Shown here piece by piece: positions 1 to 12,789 of a stretch of 64,000 nucleotides of DNA. The stretch lies in the NCBI GenBank assembly GCA_032622095.1, contig CP136064.1:2294001-2358000 (forward strand), written 5' to 3'. Under the pieces are notes generated by a model. That model was given only the letters and a program-made list of their open reading frames with translations. It was not told the origin of the DNA and made no database searches. Positions within the stretch are counted from its first letter, which is position 1, and each line of letters begins with the position of its first letter. The position numbers were made by a program, and so were the translations under genes. Source of the stretch: Siphonodentalium dalli (Eukaryota; Mollusca; Scaphopoda; Gadilida; Siphonodentaliidae).

Positions 1-960
1 TTGTTAGGCAGGGTGGGTATAAAATGATCCCCGAAAATGACTCACATAAGCCTGCACAGTCATCGAATAAATAATGTTTAAACTAAAGTATATCTGATCA
101 AAATGGATTGCTCATAAAGTGAACATGTACATACATACAATAACCTCTCCATGACCGTTTATATTTCTGCTGAAGTTGATCTATATATGCCAATTGGTTG
201 GGGTAGATTACATGGGTGCATGAATCCAGCATGATATATACAAGTTATGGGATATAGCCAGACTGATCTGATAACTCCCAGTAGAATTAGAACAGTTAGA
301 GGCATTAGGATATAGATGGATCGGCCTGTATAATATGATCTGAAAGATGCCTCTATTATTATAGTGAACGATGGCCATCACCATAGCTACGCGGGCTTAT
401 TCAACTTCCTTAATTTCCTCATTTCCTTTGGTTCATGATAATGTTCTAAGCAGAATCAACATGGCACGCCACGAGCTTTTATTAACTCCAACTATTACTT
501 CACATTGTGTTGTAAGAAGTTAGTGGACTACTTGCCCCATTATGTCATTCAGTATTCAGAACCTAGATTCCATATTGAACATAATAAATCAAACTGATGA
601 CACGACACCAGAAGACCCATCACTACCAGTGGCTTCTTTACTCGTTTCCCATTGTGTGGTCGTACATTTCGTCAAAACGCGAGAATTAGTAATATCGCCT
701 GCCATTTTTGGCTCGTATATATACAATTCACATTCTTCCGTCATTTAAACTGCCGGGTTGGATATGCAGAGAAGTTGCGCATTCTCCCACTAAACTCTCC
801 ATACACTTAAATCATATAAATCAATATGGGATATCATTTTGCTGTATACTATCAATGGCCAATACCAGCCTACTGTGTTCATACCAAGACACCTTTCGTA
901 TGTTGGGCGAATCACTTTGTGTCACTACCACCGATTAACTGAACACCAGGAAAGTAGTGA
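1..960. other. No gene or recognised repeat
   Basis: AT-rich sequence with only short ORFs of non-coding character on both strands. I see no splice-bounded coding exon, RNA gene or repeat shared with the rest of the window. Confidence 0.5.
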
Positions 961-961
961 T

Positions 962-1027
962 GGATCGGTTTCGGTTTTTGTTGTTCGGTTTCGGTTTTTA
1001 AAAAAAACCGAAGAACCGAACCGATCG
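962..1027. repeat. CGGTTT-rich imperfect hairpin
   Basis: Reiterated TCGGTTT on the left faces its complement AAACCGA on the right, so the stretch can fold on itself. Open frames on either strand here come from this low-complexity sequence and should not be read as genes. Confidence 0.55.
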
Positions 1028-2726
1028 TAATTGAAAAAAACGGAAAAACGACGGTTCCCGATTTTAAATCCTGGCAAAATACTTTTTTCTTCTGTTTGTG
1101 GCTTTTTCCTGTTTAAAAAACTGAAACTGGTAACCAACGTGCTCGAACTTGTAAATCGAATCGCTAAACAATACCACAAAAAGGAATCGGGGGAATAAGT
1201 ATTCATATTAAAACATAACAGGTGCGCGGAGCTGAGATATAACACACGAAAATAATTTTCTACAAAATTCGCGACGGAATAAGTCTTTGAACGTTCTATG
1301 ACATGGCGGATAAATTAGATCGAATATCAGCTCAGGTAATTCAGGTTATAACTGGTTATAATGGAATTTTTATTTGTTTGTCAAGTGTTAAAAGCGAATT
1401 TTTATTCGTATACATCCGATTACAATGGGATGTGACTGAGAAATAGAAAACAGGGCAATTCCCCAATAAACCCCCCCCCCCCAACTCCGACTCAGAGCTA
1501 GACATTGGGGTCTACACATACTTTCTAATTTCACATTGAGAGTGGGATTTTCTCTTCAACTCTCTCCTCCCTTAACTCTTTAACACTCAAATAGTTTTCT
1601 AGCGTAACCCTCAATGACGTGATTTGACGTGGCTACCTATTCCTCAATGACGTGATTTGACGTGTTGGTTTGCATGGCAAGTTTTTCGTTTATATAAACG
1701 GTGTATTATTCAGTTTTTAGCTCACCTGAGACGAAGTCTCCGGTGGAGCTATAGTCATCACTCCTCGTCCGTCGTCCGTCCATCCGTCCGTCAACAATTC
1801 TTTGAACATCTTCTTCTAAAGTTCCATTGGACCGAATTGGTTCATATTTGGTGTGGATGTTCCCTAGGTGACTCTCATTCAGATTTGTTCAAATGAGGTC
1901 ACTGGGTCAAATAGTTGCGAAAGCAGGGCCACAACTCTATTCCTTCATAGTAATTCTTATAACGACTTCTTTTCCAGAACCATAAGGCCTAATGGGTTCA
2001 TATTTGGTGTGGATGTTCCCTAGGTGACTCACATCCAGATTTGTTCAAATGAGGTCACCAGGTTGATTAGTTGAGAAACCAGGGCCATAACTCTTTCCCT
2101 CCATAGTAATTCTTTTAAACATCTTCTTCTCGAATACCATCAGGCCAAATGGGTTCATATTTGGTATGAAGGATCATTGGTTGACTGGGGTTCAGATTTG
2201 TTCAAATGAGGTCACTGGGTCAAATGTGGGTGGGGCCAGGGACATAACTCAGAAAAAAAAAATTCAGATTAAACTCTTTAACCAAAAAAGAAAAGAATAG
2301 AAAAGAAATGATATATTAAAAAATAAAAGAATATTTAAAAAAACTGTGGAATTGTTTTTTTTTATTAGAATATTTAAAAAAAAAAAAAAAAAGTGTATTT
2401 AACTCCATGGTCAATTTAATATATATATATATTGTTTAACATTTTTTGATAATTGAAAAACTAATGCCATTACATTTCTGTAGGTTGTGGCCCCTGGCCC
2501 TTCATTCAAGTGCACTGCTTCTGCCACCCTGGCCTGGTCTCAAAAATAAAATTTACTCAAATTCTTGACAGAATCATTAATAAGAAGCATTTACTTTGGC
2601 TGTAACTGTATATATGCTGGGTATGCCGACACAATCATGTCAATCTTGATATGTTTATAAACATTCCTGCAGATTTGCTAGATGTCATTAATTCCCAATC
2701 TCTCATGTATTGTTCATATCAGGACT

Positions 2727-3135
2727 AATGTCATTTGCAGAATGAGGTCCCCAGAGGGTGAATTTAGTGATGCTATCCCACACAGCGGCCTAGCATCACC
2801 AAATTCACCCTCTGGTGACCTCATTCTGCTTAGGCCTCATCTTCTGGGAAGTATCTATAGTATCAAATTAACATTGTTGTTAGTTACATTTCCCTTCTAG
2901 GAAGTTTCTATATCCCCTAATTTGCAGAAGATAAATTCCTAATTGAGGTGCCCAATGGGTGAACATCACCAACTTCAACTGGGGAACTTCAATCTTATCC
3001 TAGGTCTGCCATAGCAGTTGGGGGCCCTAGCAGAATGAGGTCCCCAGAGGGTGAATTTAGTGATGCTAGCCCGCTGTGCGGGATAGCATCACTAAATTCA
3101 CCCTCTGGGGACCTCATTCTGCAAATGACAGACAC
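2727..3135. repeat. L repeat, copy 1: segment bounded by two ~90-bp palindromes
   Basis: Palindromes at about 2738-2830 and 3032-3122 both begin GCAGAATGAGGTC and end with its complement, each with a GATGCTA..TAGCATC core. They enclose ~200 bp including GAGGTGCCCAATGGGTG. A second, partial copy follows at 3358-3575. Copy 2 is at 59088-59600 and a single palindrome at 60955-61030. Outer ends resemble TGTGTCTGACATTTGCAG, giving the whole unit long inverted termini. Confidence 0.7.
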
Positions 3136-3288
3136 ACTTTCACACTATTTCAAGGCTTGATTGTATAATACATTGTGTTGCTTGAGGCCAGGCATGCACA
3201 ATGTAGGAACATACAGTAATGCTCTAATTAATCGACCTCTTAACCAAAGCAGAATTATGGGTAACTTTTCAGGATTTAGTCGGAAATA

Positions 3289-3351
3289 TGGCTTGTTGCC
3301 ATTCATCGGAAAGCTCTCGAGGAGAGCTTTCCGATGAATGGCAACAAGCCA
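3289..3351. repeat. Perfect 30-bp-arm palindrome
   Basis: Arms 3289-3318 and 3322-3351 are exact reverse complements separated by GAG. The left arm begins TGGCTTGTTGCC and ends AAGCTCTC. It sits where the left half of a second L-repeat palindrome would be expected: the right half, AGCGGGCTAGCAT.., resumes immediately afterwards. Confidence 0.8.
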
Positions 3352-4934
3352 CAGCGGGCTAGCATAACCAAATTCACCTTCTGGAGACCTCATTCTGCTT
3401 AGGCCTCATCTTCTGGGAAGTATCTACAGTATCAAATTTACATTGTTGTTAGTTAAATTTCCCTTCTAGGAAGTTTCTATATCCCCTAACTTGCAGAAGA
3501 TAAAATTCATAAATGAGGTGCCCAATGGGTGAATATCACCAACTTCAACTGGGGAACTTAAATCTTATCCTTATCAGATTTGTGAAAATGGGATCACAAA
3601 GTCAAATAAGGGCAGAGCCAGAGACTTAACTATTTCACTGCATAGTAATTCTTAAAATATGTTTTGCAAGAACTATTTGGCTTATATAGAATGGAATGTT
3701 CTTCCTTGACTGCAATTCAGATTTGTTTTTAAATGGGGGGTGATCAGTAGTGTACAGTTGGCAATTTCAAGGTGGATTTTCACCAATCTACATACTCTCT
3801 AGCCACATATCCTGTTTAAATCTACTTCTTTTAAAGTGATTATGAAAAGTGCTGACTGTTTTGGTCTCCAGAGTCCCAGTCTTATCAGTCTTTGCAGTCT
3901 GGTGAGCGACCCCACAGTCATTGACTGTCTTGTTTTATGCTTTATTGAATATGAATACTGCTGTGACATAACTGTTCAGATCAACACCTTGTCAATTTCT
4001 GGTCAAGTAGCGGGAAGTTTATATCGCTAAGTGCAGTTTAATATGGAATAATCCATTTCAATCCCGGCTGGGGGTGCAAATAATTATTCCATTTTCAATG
4101 ACATACCGGTACCCAGGTATTACAACGTACTGGTATCAGTACTGAAATTGTCTTCTAATGTTTCCAAATCCGCCTGAACAAACCAAAGATCTATTTCTTG
4201 TTGCCATTTTCTGAATAATTATATCGTTTGAACCAACTTTGCGATTCTTAATTCAACTTCGGTCGAGTGAAAACCACGTGTGTGTGTTGTGTTGCAAACC
4301 GGAAGTGGATCAATCGGGAGGTTAATGGAAGAGCCTGTATAATTGATGGAAGAGCCGGACCAATCCAGTGATGGCAGAATCAAGCCTCACCCAAATAAGG
4401 AAGTTTTATTTTTTATTTTTTATTGATATTGGGAATCGTAGGGATTATTCATATTTAAGAGACGAGTAATACCATCGCACCAGATAAATAAACAACGTGT
4501 TTTGCGAAAGCGACAAACTGAAAATGACGCAACCAACTGAAAATGACGCAACCAACAATCACGTCATAAAATGTTATGATTTACTCGATATTAAAGCTAG
4601 ATTTTTCCAGTTTTCTCCGCAAAAGTTTAAATTATAATCGGAGATGGGATGTGTATTCCCTTCATCACAAGGATTTCCCCCAAAACGAACCGTCTGTTCA
4701 ACTTTTTCTGGTGACTTTCTCAACTTTTCCGAGGAAGTTTGGCATAAATAAAAATGAAATTTTATCCATTCCTGCATGATTTAGACCGACCAGTTCCGTT
4801 GTATAGGCATGATTCTCACAATGAAAATTTAGCTGGTAATAAGTTGTAGAATAACGGATACAATTTGCATTGAAATGTAACTTTCGGTGGTGTTCAAGAA
4901 ATTTGCGGTAACAACATGTCTAATAAAATTATCA

Positions 4935-5073
4935 ATAAGCGAGCGCAATAAATTCGCTGCTAATTACGCCCTGTTGTCTACCTTGACGTTATATTTGAGG
5001 GCTGTCCGGGGTAACGTCACGGGTACCCGTTAGACACGTCAAATCACGTCATTGAGGGTTAAAGAGTTAATAT
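4935..5073 (-). repeat. T repeat, copy 1
   Basis: The reverse complement matches 56296-56445: AACTCTTTAACCCTCAATG, TGACGTGATTTGACGTG, then AACGTCAAGGTAGACAAC and GGGCGTAATTAG. A short related piece with two TGACGTGATTTGACGTG words lies at 1605-1665. Confidence 0.65.
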
Positions 5074-5880
5074 CACGTAAAGACATGACGCGTATGCAGT
5101 ATATGACATATGTTAATCTGTATAAGAAATTAAAGCTATGCGCATTTACTTAAAAGTAGCCGATTAAATTAATTTCCCATGATGTTATGCCAGGACATCT
5201 GGTAGTGTAACGAACACATACTTTTGTATATTTAGTGCCATTTTGGCAGCCATCTTTGATGAAATTGAACATTTCTATTGAAATGTGATAATAATTCCGT
5301 ATGTGGCACGAATATCTCTTTCCCCTCACTGAATTTGATCATTTCGTTAAATCTATTGCTAGAATATTGGAATTGATTTTTAACAAAATATTATAATTCT
5401 GTTTTATGTTTTATAAAGTTGATTTTTGACAGACCGAGCATGTTCTGTACAATACATTTTGATGCACTGCATTGGTGAAGCAATCAGTAAGCACTGAATT
5501 TTCATAATTCGCAGTCGCTACCAAAACGGAAAGACATTTACATGAGATCCTAGAAAATCGCAAAATTGTTGATATTCTGGTGCCATTTTGGTAGCCATCT
5601 TTGACTGGAATAACATTTTTCCGTGAATTTGGGTACTGTACTTTGAGAACTACTGTTGATGAATTGCCCTTACTGAAAAAAATGTATAACAATTAAGAAA
5701 TATGCGCAGAATTTGTCAGTTCTGAGGACAACCCTACATCTGAACTGAACTGACAATGATGTCATCTTTGTGACATCATAATTCCCTCCAGTTGCGGACC
5801 CATGAAGTCTAACAAACTTTTTCCAACGAAGTAAGTAATACCCTATCATAATATCATAGTCTCTACATTTGTTCAAAAAT

Positions 5881-6035
5881 ATTTGGAACTGGTTGAGTAA
5901 TATGACTTTATTTTGTGTTATGTTTATTAACTAATCATTGGAGCAATTAAATATGCAATTATTGGGGTCCTAGCCCCTTCCAATCCCTCAAAAATTTGAT
6001 TTTACAGAACGTGGTATAAAATTTCACAAAAAATC
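5881..6035 (+). repeat. U repeat, copy 1
   Basis: Directly similar to 56118-56285. Shared words are TTGGAACTGGTTGA, ATGACTTTATTTTGT and GGTATAA(A/C)ATTTCAC. It is degenerate and non-coding. Confidence 0.6.
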
Positions 6036-6414
6036 ACAATTGGGATTTTTGTCATATTTCAACAAGAAATGAAAAGAACTTTGTAATGTAAGTGAGGCAT
6101 ATCATTACCTATGAATGTTCCAACTCACTGGAACCAAAATTCTTACCTTGGCTCAAAATGGCTGCCAAAATGGCCTCCAAAATATGGAAAATGGTAAATA
6201 TTGCCCCAGGGTGTCCTGCAATCGTTTACAAGTTGTGGTTGATGTATACAAATGGCTATTCTGTATTCTATACATTGAATACTAGCATGTCTGATGCACC
6301 ATGGATTATTTTTACTATTGTCACCACTGACATCACCCGAAATATTGGATTTTTCTCTCACAAACTTGACATAAATATCGACAAAAATTCACCTTTCAGG
6401 GTTCGACCATTTTT

Positions 6415-9400
6415 AGCTCAACTTTACTTTGTAAAGTTTGAGCTATTGCCATGGCTTGGTATCCGTCGTCCGTGTGTGCGTGTGTGCGTGTGTGTGTGCG
6501 TGATGCGTCAACAATTTCCTTTAGCACGGGCTACAGTTCGTACCTTTGGTCCGATTATTATGAAATTTGTCATGGATGTTGACATTGACATGTAGATGGG
6601 AACGAGTCATTTTGGGGTCATTCGGAAAAAAAACATGGCCACCAGTGGCCATCTTGGATTTAAAAATTCAATCCATTAGCACGGGCTACAGGCTGTACCG
6701 TTCGTCTTATTGTCATGAAATTTGTCATGGATGTTAATATTGACATGTAGATGGGAACGAGTAATTTTGGGGTAATTTGGCCAAAAAACATGGCCGCCGG
6801 CAGCCATCTTAGATTTTACTCTTTGCATGACTAAATCCTTTGACACGGGCTACAGGTCGTACCTTTGGTTAGATCATCATAAAATTTGTCATGGATGTTA
6901 ACAATGACATGTAGATGGGAACGAGTCTTTTTTGGGTCATTCGGGCAAAAAACATGGCCGCCAGCAGCCATCTTGGATTTTACTCTTTGTATGACTAAAT
7001 CCTTTAGCACGGGCTACAGGTCGTACCTTTAGTCTGATCATCATGAAATTTGTAATGGCTGTTGAAATTAGAATGTAGATGGGAACGAGTCGTTTTGGGG
7101 TCATTCGGACAAAAAACATGGCCACCAGCAGCCATCTTTGATTTCAAAATTTAATCCATTAGCACAGGCCACAGGTCGTACTGTTCGTCTGATCATCATT
7201 AAATTTGTCATGGATGTTAACAATGACATGTAGATGGGAACGAGTAATTTTGGGGTCATTCGGCCAAAAAACATGGCCGCCAGCAGCCATCTTGGATTTT
7301 ACTCTTTGTATGACTAAATTCTTTAGCACAGGCTACAGGTCGTACCTTTAGTCTGATCATCATAAAATTTGTCATGGATGTTAACAATGACATGTAGATG
7401 GGAACGAGTCATTTTGGGGTCATTCGGCCGAAAAACATGGCCGCCTTCAGCCATCTTGGATTTTACTCTTTGTATGACTAAATCATTTAGCACGGGCTAC
7501 AGGTCGTACTTTTAGTCTGATCATCATAAAATTTGTCATGAATGTTAATAATGACATGTAGATGAGAACGAGTCATTTTGGGGTCATTCGGCCAAAAAAC
7601 ATGGCCACCAGAAGCCATCTTGGATTTTACTCTTTGTATGACTAAATCATTTAGCACGGGCTACAGGTCGTACTTTTAGTCTGATCATCATAAATTTTGT
7701 TATGGCTGTTGAAATTGTAATGTAGATGGGAACGAGTCATTTTGGGGTGATTCGGATGAAAAACATGGCCGCCAGCAGCCATCTTTGATTTCAAAATTCA
7801 ATCCATTAGCACAGGCTACAGGTCGTACCTTTATTCTGATCATCATGAAATTTGTCATGGATGATAACAATGACATGTAGATGGGAACGAGTCATTTTGA
7901 GGTCATTCGGCCAAAAAACATGGCCGCCAGCAGCCATCTTGGATTTTACTCTTTGTATGACTAGATCCTTTAGCACAGGCTACAGGTCGTACCTTTAGTC
8001 TGATCATCATAAAATTTGTCATGGATGTTAACAATGACATGTAGATGGGAACAAGTCATTTTGAGGTCATTCGGCCAAAAAACATGGCCGCCAGCAGCCA
8101 TCTTGGATTTTACTCTTTGTATGACTAAATCATTTAGCACGGGCTACATGTCGTACTTTTAGTCTGATCATCATAAAATTTGTCATGAATGTTAATAATG
8201 ACATGTAGATGGGAACGGGTCATTTTGGGGTCATTCGGCCAAAAAACATGGCCACCAGAAGCCATCTTGGATTTTACTCTTTGTATGACTAAATCCTTTA
8301 GCACGGACTACAGGTCGTACCTTGAGTCTGATCATCATGAAATTTTTCGTGGCTGTTGAAATTGGAATGTAGATGGGAACGAGTCATTTTGGGGTCATTT
8401 GGATGAAAAACATGGCCGCAAGTGGCCATCTTTGATTTCAAAATTCAATCCATTAGCACAGGCTCCAGGTCGTACTGTTCGTCTGATCATCATAAAATTT
8501 ATCATGGATGTTAATATTGACATGTAGATGGGAACGATTAATTTTGGGGTCATTCGGCCAAAAAACATGACCGCAGCAGCCATCTTGGATTTTGCTCTTT
8601 GTATGACTAAATCCTTTAGCACGGGCTACAGGTCGTACCTTTAATCTGATCATCATAAAATTTGTCATGGATGTTAGCAATGACATGTAGATTGGAACGA
8701 GTCATTTTGAGGTCATTCAGCCAAAAAACATGGCCGCCAGCAGCCATCTTGGATTTTACTCTTTGTATGACTAAATCATTTAGCACGGGCTACAGGTCGT
8801 ACTTTTAGTCTGATCATCATAAAATTTGTCCTGGATGTTAACAATGACATGTGGATGGGTACGAGTCATTTTGGGGTCATTTGTCCAAAAAACATGGCCG
8901 CCAGCAGCCATCTTGGATTTTACTCTTTGTATGACTAAATTCTTTAGCATGGGCTACTAGTGCAGCGGCCAAATCGAAAAAGAGCTCTAGTTTTCGAGAT
9001 ACCCCTACCCACGGTAGAACAAGTTAAAACTAACTTTTTTTAAATGAGAAATATATACTCTTTACGAAAATCATAGTGAAAAATAACGGAATTGGTGGTG
9101 GCTATTCTCAAATTGACGATGAACGATACCCACCAGTGACTTTCCCCAGAAATTAACGATTTTGGTAAAGTGAGCCCTGCGGCTATGTCCTAAGTTATTT
9201 GCCCACATTGTTGGTGTTAAAATGCCTACAGCATACCTTATTTGTACCTGATATGCAAGAAGTGTTGGTTAATTTTGATTTTCGTGCCATTTGGAGCCGA
9301 AACATTTATTTTTTGTTGAAAAATCGCTCTTTTTAAAACAAATTATATTTTTCGAACATTATCATTCAAACGTATATTGCAATAATATTGAAATATTTAG

Positions 9401-10634
9401 GTCATATGGTGTAGTAGTTATCTAACAAGCATATGAAGAAAGAAGTTAACAACAATTTTGAACGGTTTGCGAGATATTGGATTTTAGCTACCCCTCCCCC
9501 AAACACGTTTTTGGTCGAAAAAAATACATATTTTTGATAATGTCATTACAAACATGTTTGAATTGATCTGAATGGGACCCAATATGAATATTGTACTGAA
9601 AGTGTTGTCCAGAGATGCCGTTTAAACGATTACAGATGTGTTCAGGCTTTCAGACCCCCAGTTACAACAACAACAATTATGTTATTGATAACAGTTAATT
9701 TTGCATGCATTAACATCGATGTTAAGTACTAAAACCTTTGTTATAAACAACGTGACCAACTATATGTCCTAACAGTTCAATTCGAAAATGTTTGTAATGT
9801 CCTTATCAAAAATATGTATTTTTTTCGACCAAAAACGTGTTTGGGGGAGGGGTAGCTAAAATCCAATATCTCGCAAACCGTTCAAAATGTTTGTTAACTT
9901 CTTTCTTCATATGCTTGACAGATAACTACTACACCATATGGACTACATATTTCAATATTATTGCAATATCCGTTTGAATGATAATGTTCGAAAAATATAA
10001 TTTTGTTGAAAAAGAGAGATTTTTCAACAAAAAATAAATGTTTCGGCTCCAAATGGCACGAAAATCAAAATTAACCAACACTTCTTGCATATCAGGTATA
10101 GATATGGTATGCTGTAGTCATTTTGACGCCTACAATGTGGGCTAATAACTTAGGACATAGCCGCAGTGCTCACTTTACCAAAATCGTTAATTTCTGGGAA
10201 AAGTCACTGGTGGGTATCGTTCATCGTCGATTTGAGAATAGCCACCACCAATTCCGTTATTTTTCACTATGATTTTCGTCTAGAGTATATATTTCTCCTT
10301 CAAAGAAAGTCGGTTTTAACTTGTTCTACCGTGGGTAGGGGTACCCGACCACTTTTGGCGTTTGGCCGCTGTACTATACAGGTCGTACCTTTAGTCTGAT
10401 CGTCATAAAATTTGTCATGGATGTTAACGATGACATGTGGATGGGATACAATCATTTTGGGGTCATTCGGCCGAAGACATGGCCGTCAGCAGCCATCTTG
10501 GATTTTACTTTTCTCTTCATGTCTATAAACTAGTATTAGACATTCAACTTTCCACATTCCTAATCGCTCCATTGACTGTAATACATTAAATTATTCCCTT
10601 TCCAAGTTGAGCTACAGTGTCATTGACACTTTCA
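6415..10634 (+). mobile_element. Element A1, Helentron-like element with ~16 tandem units of ~155-166 bp
   Basis: The 5' end AGCTCAACTTTAC follows TTTT and forms a hairpin with GTAAAGTTTGAGCT. A short head (CCGTCGTCCGTGTGTGCG) leads into the array, whose units carry GCACGGGCTACAGGTCGTAC, ATGTAGATGGGAACGAGTC and GCAGCCATCTTGGATTTTAC. The 3' end has AAGTTGAGCT at 10604-10613 (complement of the 5' AGCTCAACTT), then the hairpin AGTGTCA-T-TGACACT at 10616-10630, and ends CTTTCA followed by T. Related copies lie at 43100-45406 (full ends, ~14 units) and 21579-22726 (minus). The array is interrupted by a foldback element at 8958-10376. No protein is encoded. Confidence 0.75.
8958..10376. mobile_element. 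1.42-kb foldback element nested in A1, 3-bp TAC target duplication
   Basis: The arms are ~600 bp each (8958 to ~9565, and ~9775 to 10376), are reverse complements with ~90% identity by eye, and are separated by a ~200-bp spacer. The ends read TAGTGCAGCGGCCAAA and the complement of TAGTACAGCGGCCAAA. It interrupts the A1 unit GGGCTACAGGTCG: TAC at 8955-8957 and TAC at 10377-10379 flank it, and deleting element plus one TAC restores the unit seen in neighbouring monomers. No coding region is apparent, so it is presumably moved by a transposase elsewhere. A 3-bp duplication is compatible with PIF/Harbinger-type movement, although TAC is not the usual TWA. Confidence 0.8.
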
Positions 10635-10905
10635 TTTTCAAGTAAAAGCAACTCTCTTTGGTATTGAAAGGTGTTTATTGTTTTGGTCTATCTTAAATGT
10701 GCCACACTACGGTGTTTATAGACTAAATTGCTCAAGATGGCTTCCAAAATGGCAACCAAATTTGTAAAAAGTTAATTTTTTACACATATCCCAAACATTA
10801 TTCTCTGCGTTATCCGAAAAGGTAGAAAATTGTGACCCACTTGGTTATTATACGTGTTATAGTTAATCAACTGAAACTACGTTCTATTATGTTTGTCCCA
10901 GTTCC
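10635..10905. other. No gene
   Basis: Single-copy-looking AT-rich DNA with an AAGATGGCTTCCAAAATGGC word near 10734. Nothing else is recognised. Confidence 0.4.
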
Positions 10906-11212
10906 GTATGGGGCATGACAAATTCATTTTAATGTTGCAGTATGGAATTTTGTGGAGAACCTCTTTTGTGATTCTGGCCATATTATTGAAAGGAAATGGG
11001 CAGAACTTTGAGACGGAACTGAGATGAACCATGATATGTGGGTATTCTGGCCCAATATGTTAAAAATTTATCAACTGGATACAGGGTGGATGCCAAGATG
11101 GCAGCCAGGGAGTTACTCTATGATCATAGATGATGATAATAGGTATACAGGGAGTTATTGTAAGGTCATGCATGATGTGTGGGTATATAGGGAGTGCCCT
11201 GTTGGTATATTT

Positions 11213-11831
11213 ATACCCCCACTTTCGAAGAAAATGGGGGGTATACTGGATTGACTGCGTATGTCCATCCGTCCGTCCGTCCATCACGGTTTCTTCGTCC
11301 GTGTGTCCGTCCGTCCGTCCGACCTCATAACTCGAACAACTATGAACCGATTTCAATAATTTTTGTATGCAATCGCCTTAGGACGGTCTCTCCGCATGAT
11401 GCTAATTGCGGTTCGGTCCGACTTGTTTTTTTCAAGTTACGCCTCAATTTCGACTTATTTTGACTTAGAAAATTCTGTCCGACTTAATAACTTTAACAAA
11501 TATGAACCGATTTCAATAATTTTTGGTATACATAGCTCTCACAATACCCTCTCTACATGATGCGGCTAGGGATCGGCTCAGACTGTTTTTCATAATATTA
11601 CACTTCATTTTCGACTTATTTTGACTTAGAAAATTCTGTCTGACTTAATAACTTTAACAAATATGAACCAATTTGAATAATTTTTCTGTACAAGCTTCTT
11701 GTGACACCATATCGATATTATTAGTCCGAATTTTTCTTTAAAGTTAAAAATCTTTTTTGTTGGGTTTACGGATAATGCGGGTTGAATTTGCCACGGTGGG
11801 GGTATGCTAGCACTCGAGTGCGCACCTCTTG
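11213..11831 (+). mobile_element. Element C, 619-bp Helentron-like element
   Basis: 5' end ATACCCCCACTTTCGAAG follows TTT and pairs with a nearby GGGGGGTAT. The head has CCATCCGTCCGTCCGTCC. About three ~145-bp units follow, with AACTTTAACAAATATGAACC and TTGACTTAGAAAATTCTGTC. The 3' end has GTGGGGGTAT at 11796-11805 (complement of the 5' ATACCCCCAC), the perfect hairpin CACTCGAGTG at 11811-11820, and the tail CGCACCTCTTG followed by T. No coding sequence. It interrupts the left arm of the M foldback. Confidence 0.75.
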
Positions 11832-12065
11832 TTATATTTTGTGGATGTGTTATCATTGGTGGTGTATAGGGAGTAGATGTATGATCTCGGATGGCATATA
11901 TGAGTATGGCAAGCATGGAACTTATGAGTGGTCGTATGTGCGGGTATATCTGAAAGGGCTCACCATTGGTGATGTGTATATGTATAACTGGATTGACTCC
12001 ATGATCATGGGTATGGTGAAATTGAATAGGTATACATGTAGTGTCTGTAGGGTCCATGGTGAGGT

Positions 12066-12378
12066 AGGGGCCTCGGTGGCTCAATCGGTTAGGGGTACCA
12101 CTCCAAGCCGTTTCGCCCTCCAGCGCTGGCGATAAGGGTTCAAATCCACATGTTTCCATCGTGGACTTTGTAACTCGAAATCGTTATCTGGTGGAGTTGC
12201 CAGTTACTCGCCGATGGTCGGTGGTTTGCCGCACATCGTTGACGAGTTTATCAGCCATTGAAATCACTGTTAGATTAGTCGCAAGTGTGCGGATTTCCTC
12301 CACCACTAAAACTGGCAATGTCGTGATATGGCCTTAGTGGCTAAAGTGACAATAAACCCCAATCAATCAATCAATCAA
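12066..12378 (+). mobile_element. tRNA-derived SINE, copy 1
   Basis: A pol III A-box-like TGGCTCAATCGG and a B box GGGTTCAAATCC lie in the first ~90 bp, followed by a ~200-bp body (GTTGCCAGTTACTCGCCGAT, TTTCCTCCACCACTAAAACT) and an (AATC)n tail. A 13-bp target duplication TCCATGGTGAGGT flanks it at 12053-12065 and 12379-12391, showing LINE-style retrotransposition. A ~90% identical copy is at 46151-46460. The SINE superfamily is not assigned. Confidence 0.85.
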
Positions 12379-12789
12379 TCCATGGTGAGGTGAATAGGTA
12401 TACAATGAGTGACTGTATGATCATGAATGTGGTGAATATGTATACATAGAGTGACTATATGGTCAGGTGTAGGTGTATACCTGGTGTTCATTCATGGTGA
12501 CTCATGGCTGTATTGTCATTTGTGGTATGTACGGGGAATAACCAAGTATGGCTGTATGATCAGGTGTATGTGTATAAAGTGGGTGACTATGTTGTCATTT
12601 GTGTGGCGTTTATGTACATATGGTGTGACCGAGGTAATGGGTGGGTTGTACATGTGTACCTTGGGTGACTATCGCTTTCCACAGTCAATAACTCAGGATA
12701 GGTTAATCAATAGAGAGGTCATGTCATAGAGTTCTCCATCTTGATGGTGTTTATGTACATGGGGGAAACGTTAAGCGTGGAAAGCGATA

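Larger units (their letters stand above)
1719..3932 (+). mobile_element. Element B1, Helentron-like non-autonomous element with ~157-bp tandem units
   Basis: It starts AGCTCACCTGAGAC, directly after a run of T, and the first 32 bases fold into a hairpin with the following GTCTC..GGTGGAGCT. A CCGTCGTCCGTC head follows, then about three units of ~157 bp marked by TTCATATTTGGTGTGGATG (near 1841, 1997 and 2154). A degenerate unit lies at 3580-3740, beyond an internal palindrome-flanked segment (2727-3135) and an extra palindrome (3289-3351). The 3' end at 3901-3932 has GGTGAGC (complement of the 5' GCTCACC), a 7-bp-stem hairpin ACAGTCA-T-TGACTGT at 3914-3928, and the tail CTTG followed by T. The same 3' block recurs in B2 at 61739-61802. 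No coding capacity is visible. The class is inferred from structure. Confidence 0.65.
3933..6414. other. No gene; degenerate dispersed repeats
   Basis: Only short non-coding ORFs. It holds inverted and direct matches to 56.1-56.4 kb (listed separately) and scattered AAATGGC/GCCATCTT words (near 5227, 5585, 6160). I see no exon or RNA gene. Confidence 0.5.

Noticed and set aside
925-1245. 106-residue minus-strand ORF
   Set aside because: Overlaps the CGGTTT hairpin and low-complexity DNA, with no domain and no splice context.
6470-6510. GT-rich head of A1 as an independent microsatellite
   Set aside because: The same GTGTGTGCGTG head occurs at the same place in A2, so it is part of the element.
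11204-11840. 7-bp TATATTT target duplication around element C
   Set aside because: The match is AT-rich microhomology. Ends defined by the terminal formula give plain T-T flanks, and the other families lack any duplication.
12066-12160. tRNA gene at the head of the SINE
   Set aside because: A and B boxes are present, but the acceptor stem does not close and the sequence continues into a SINE body with an (AATC)n tail and target duplication.
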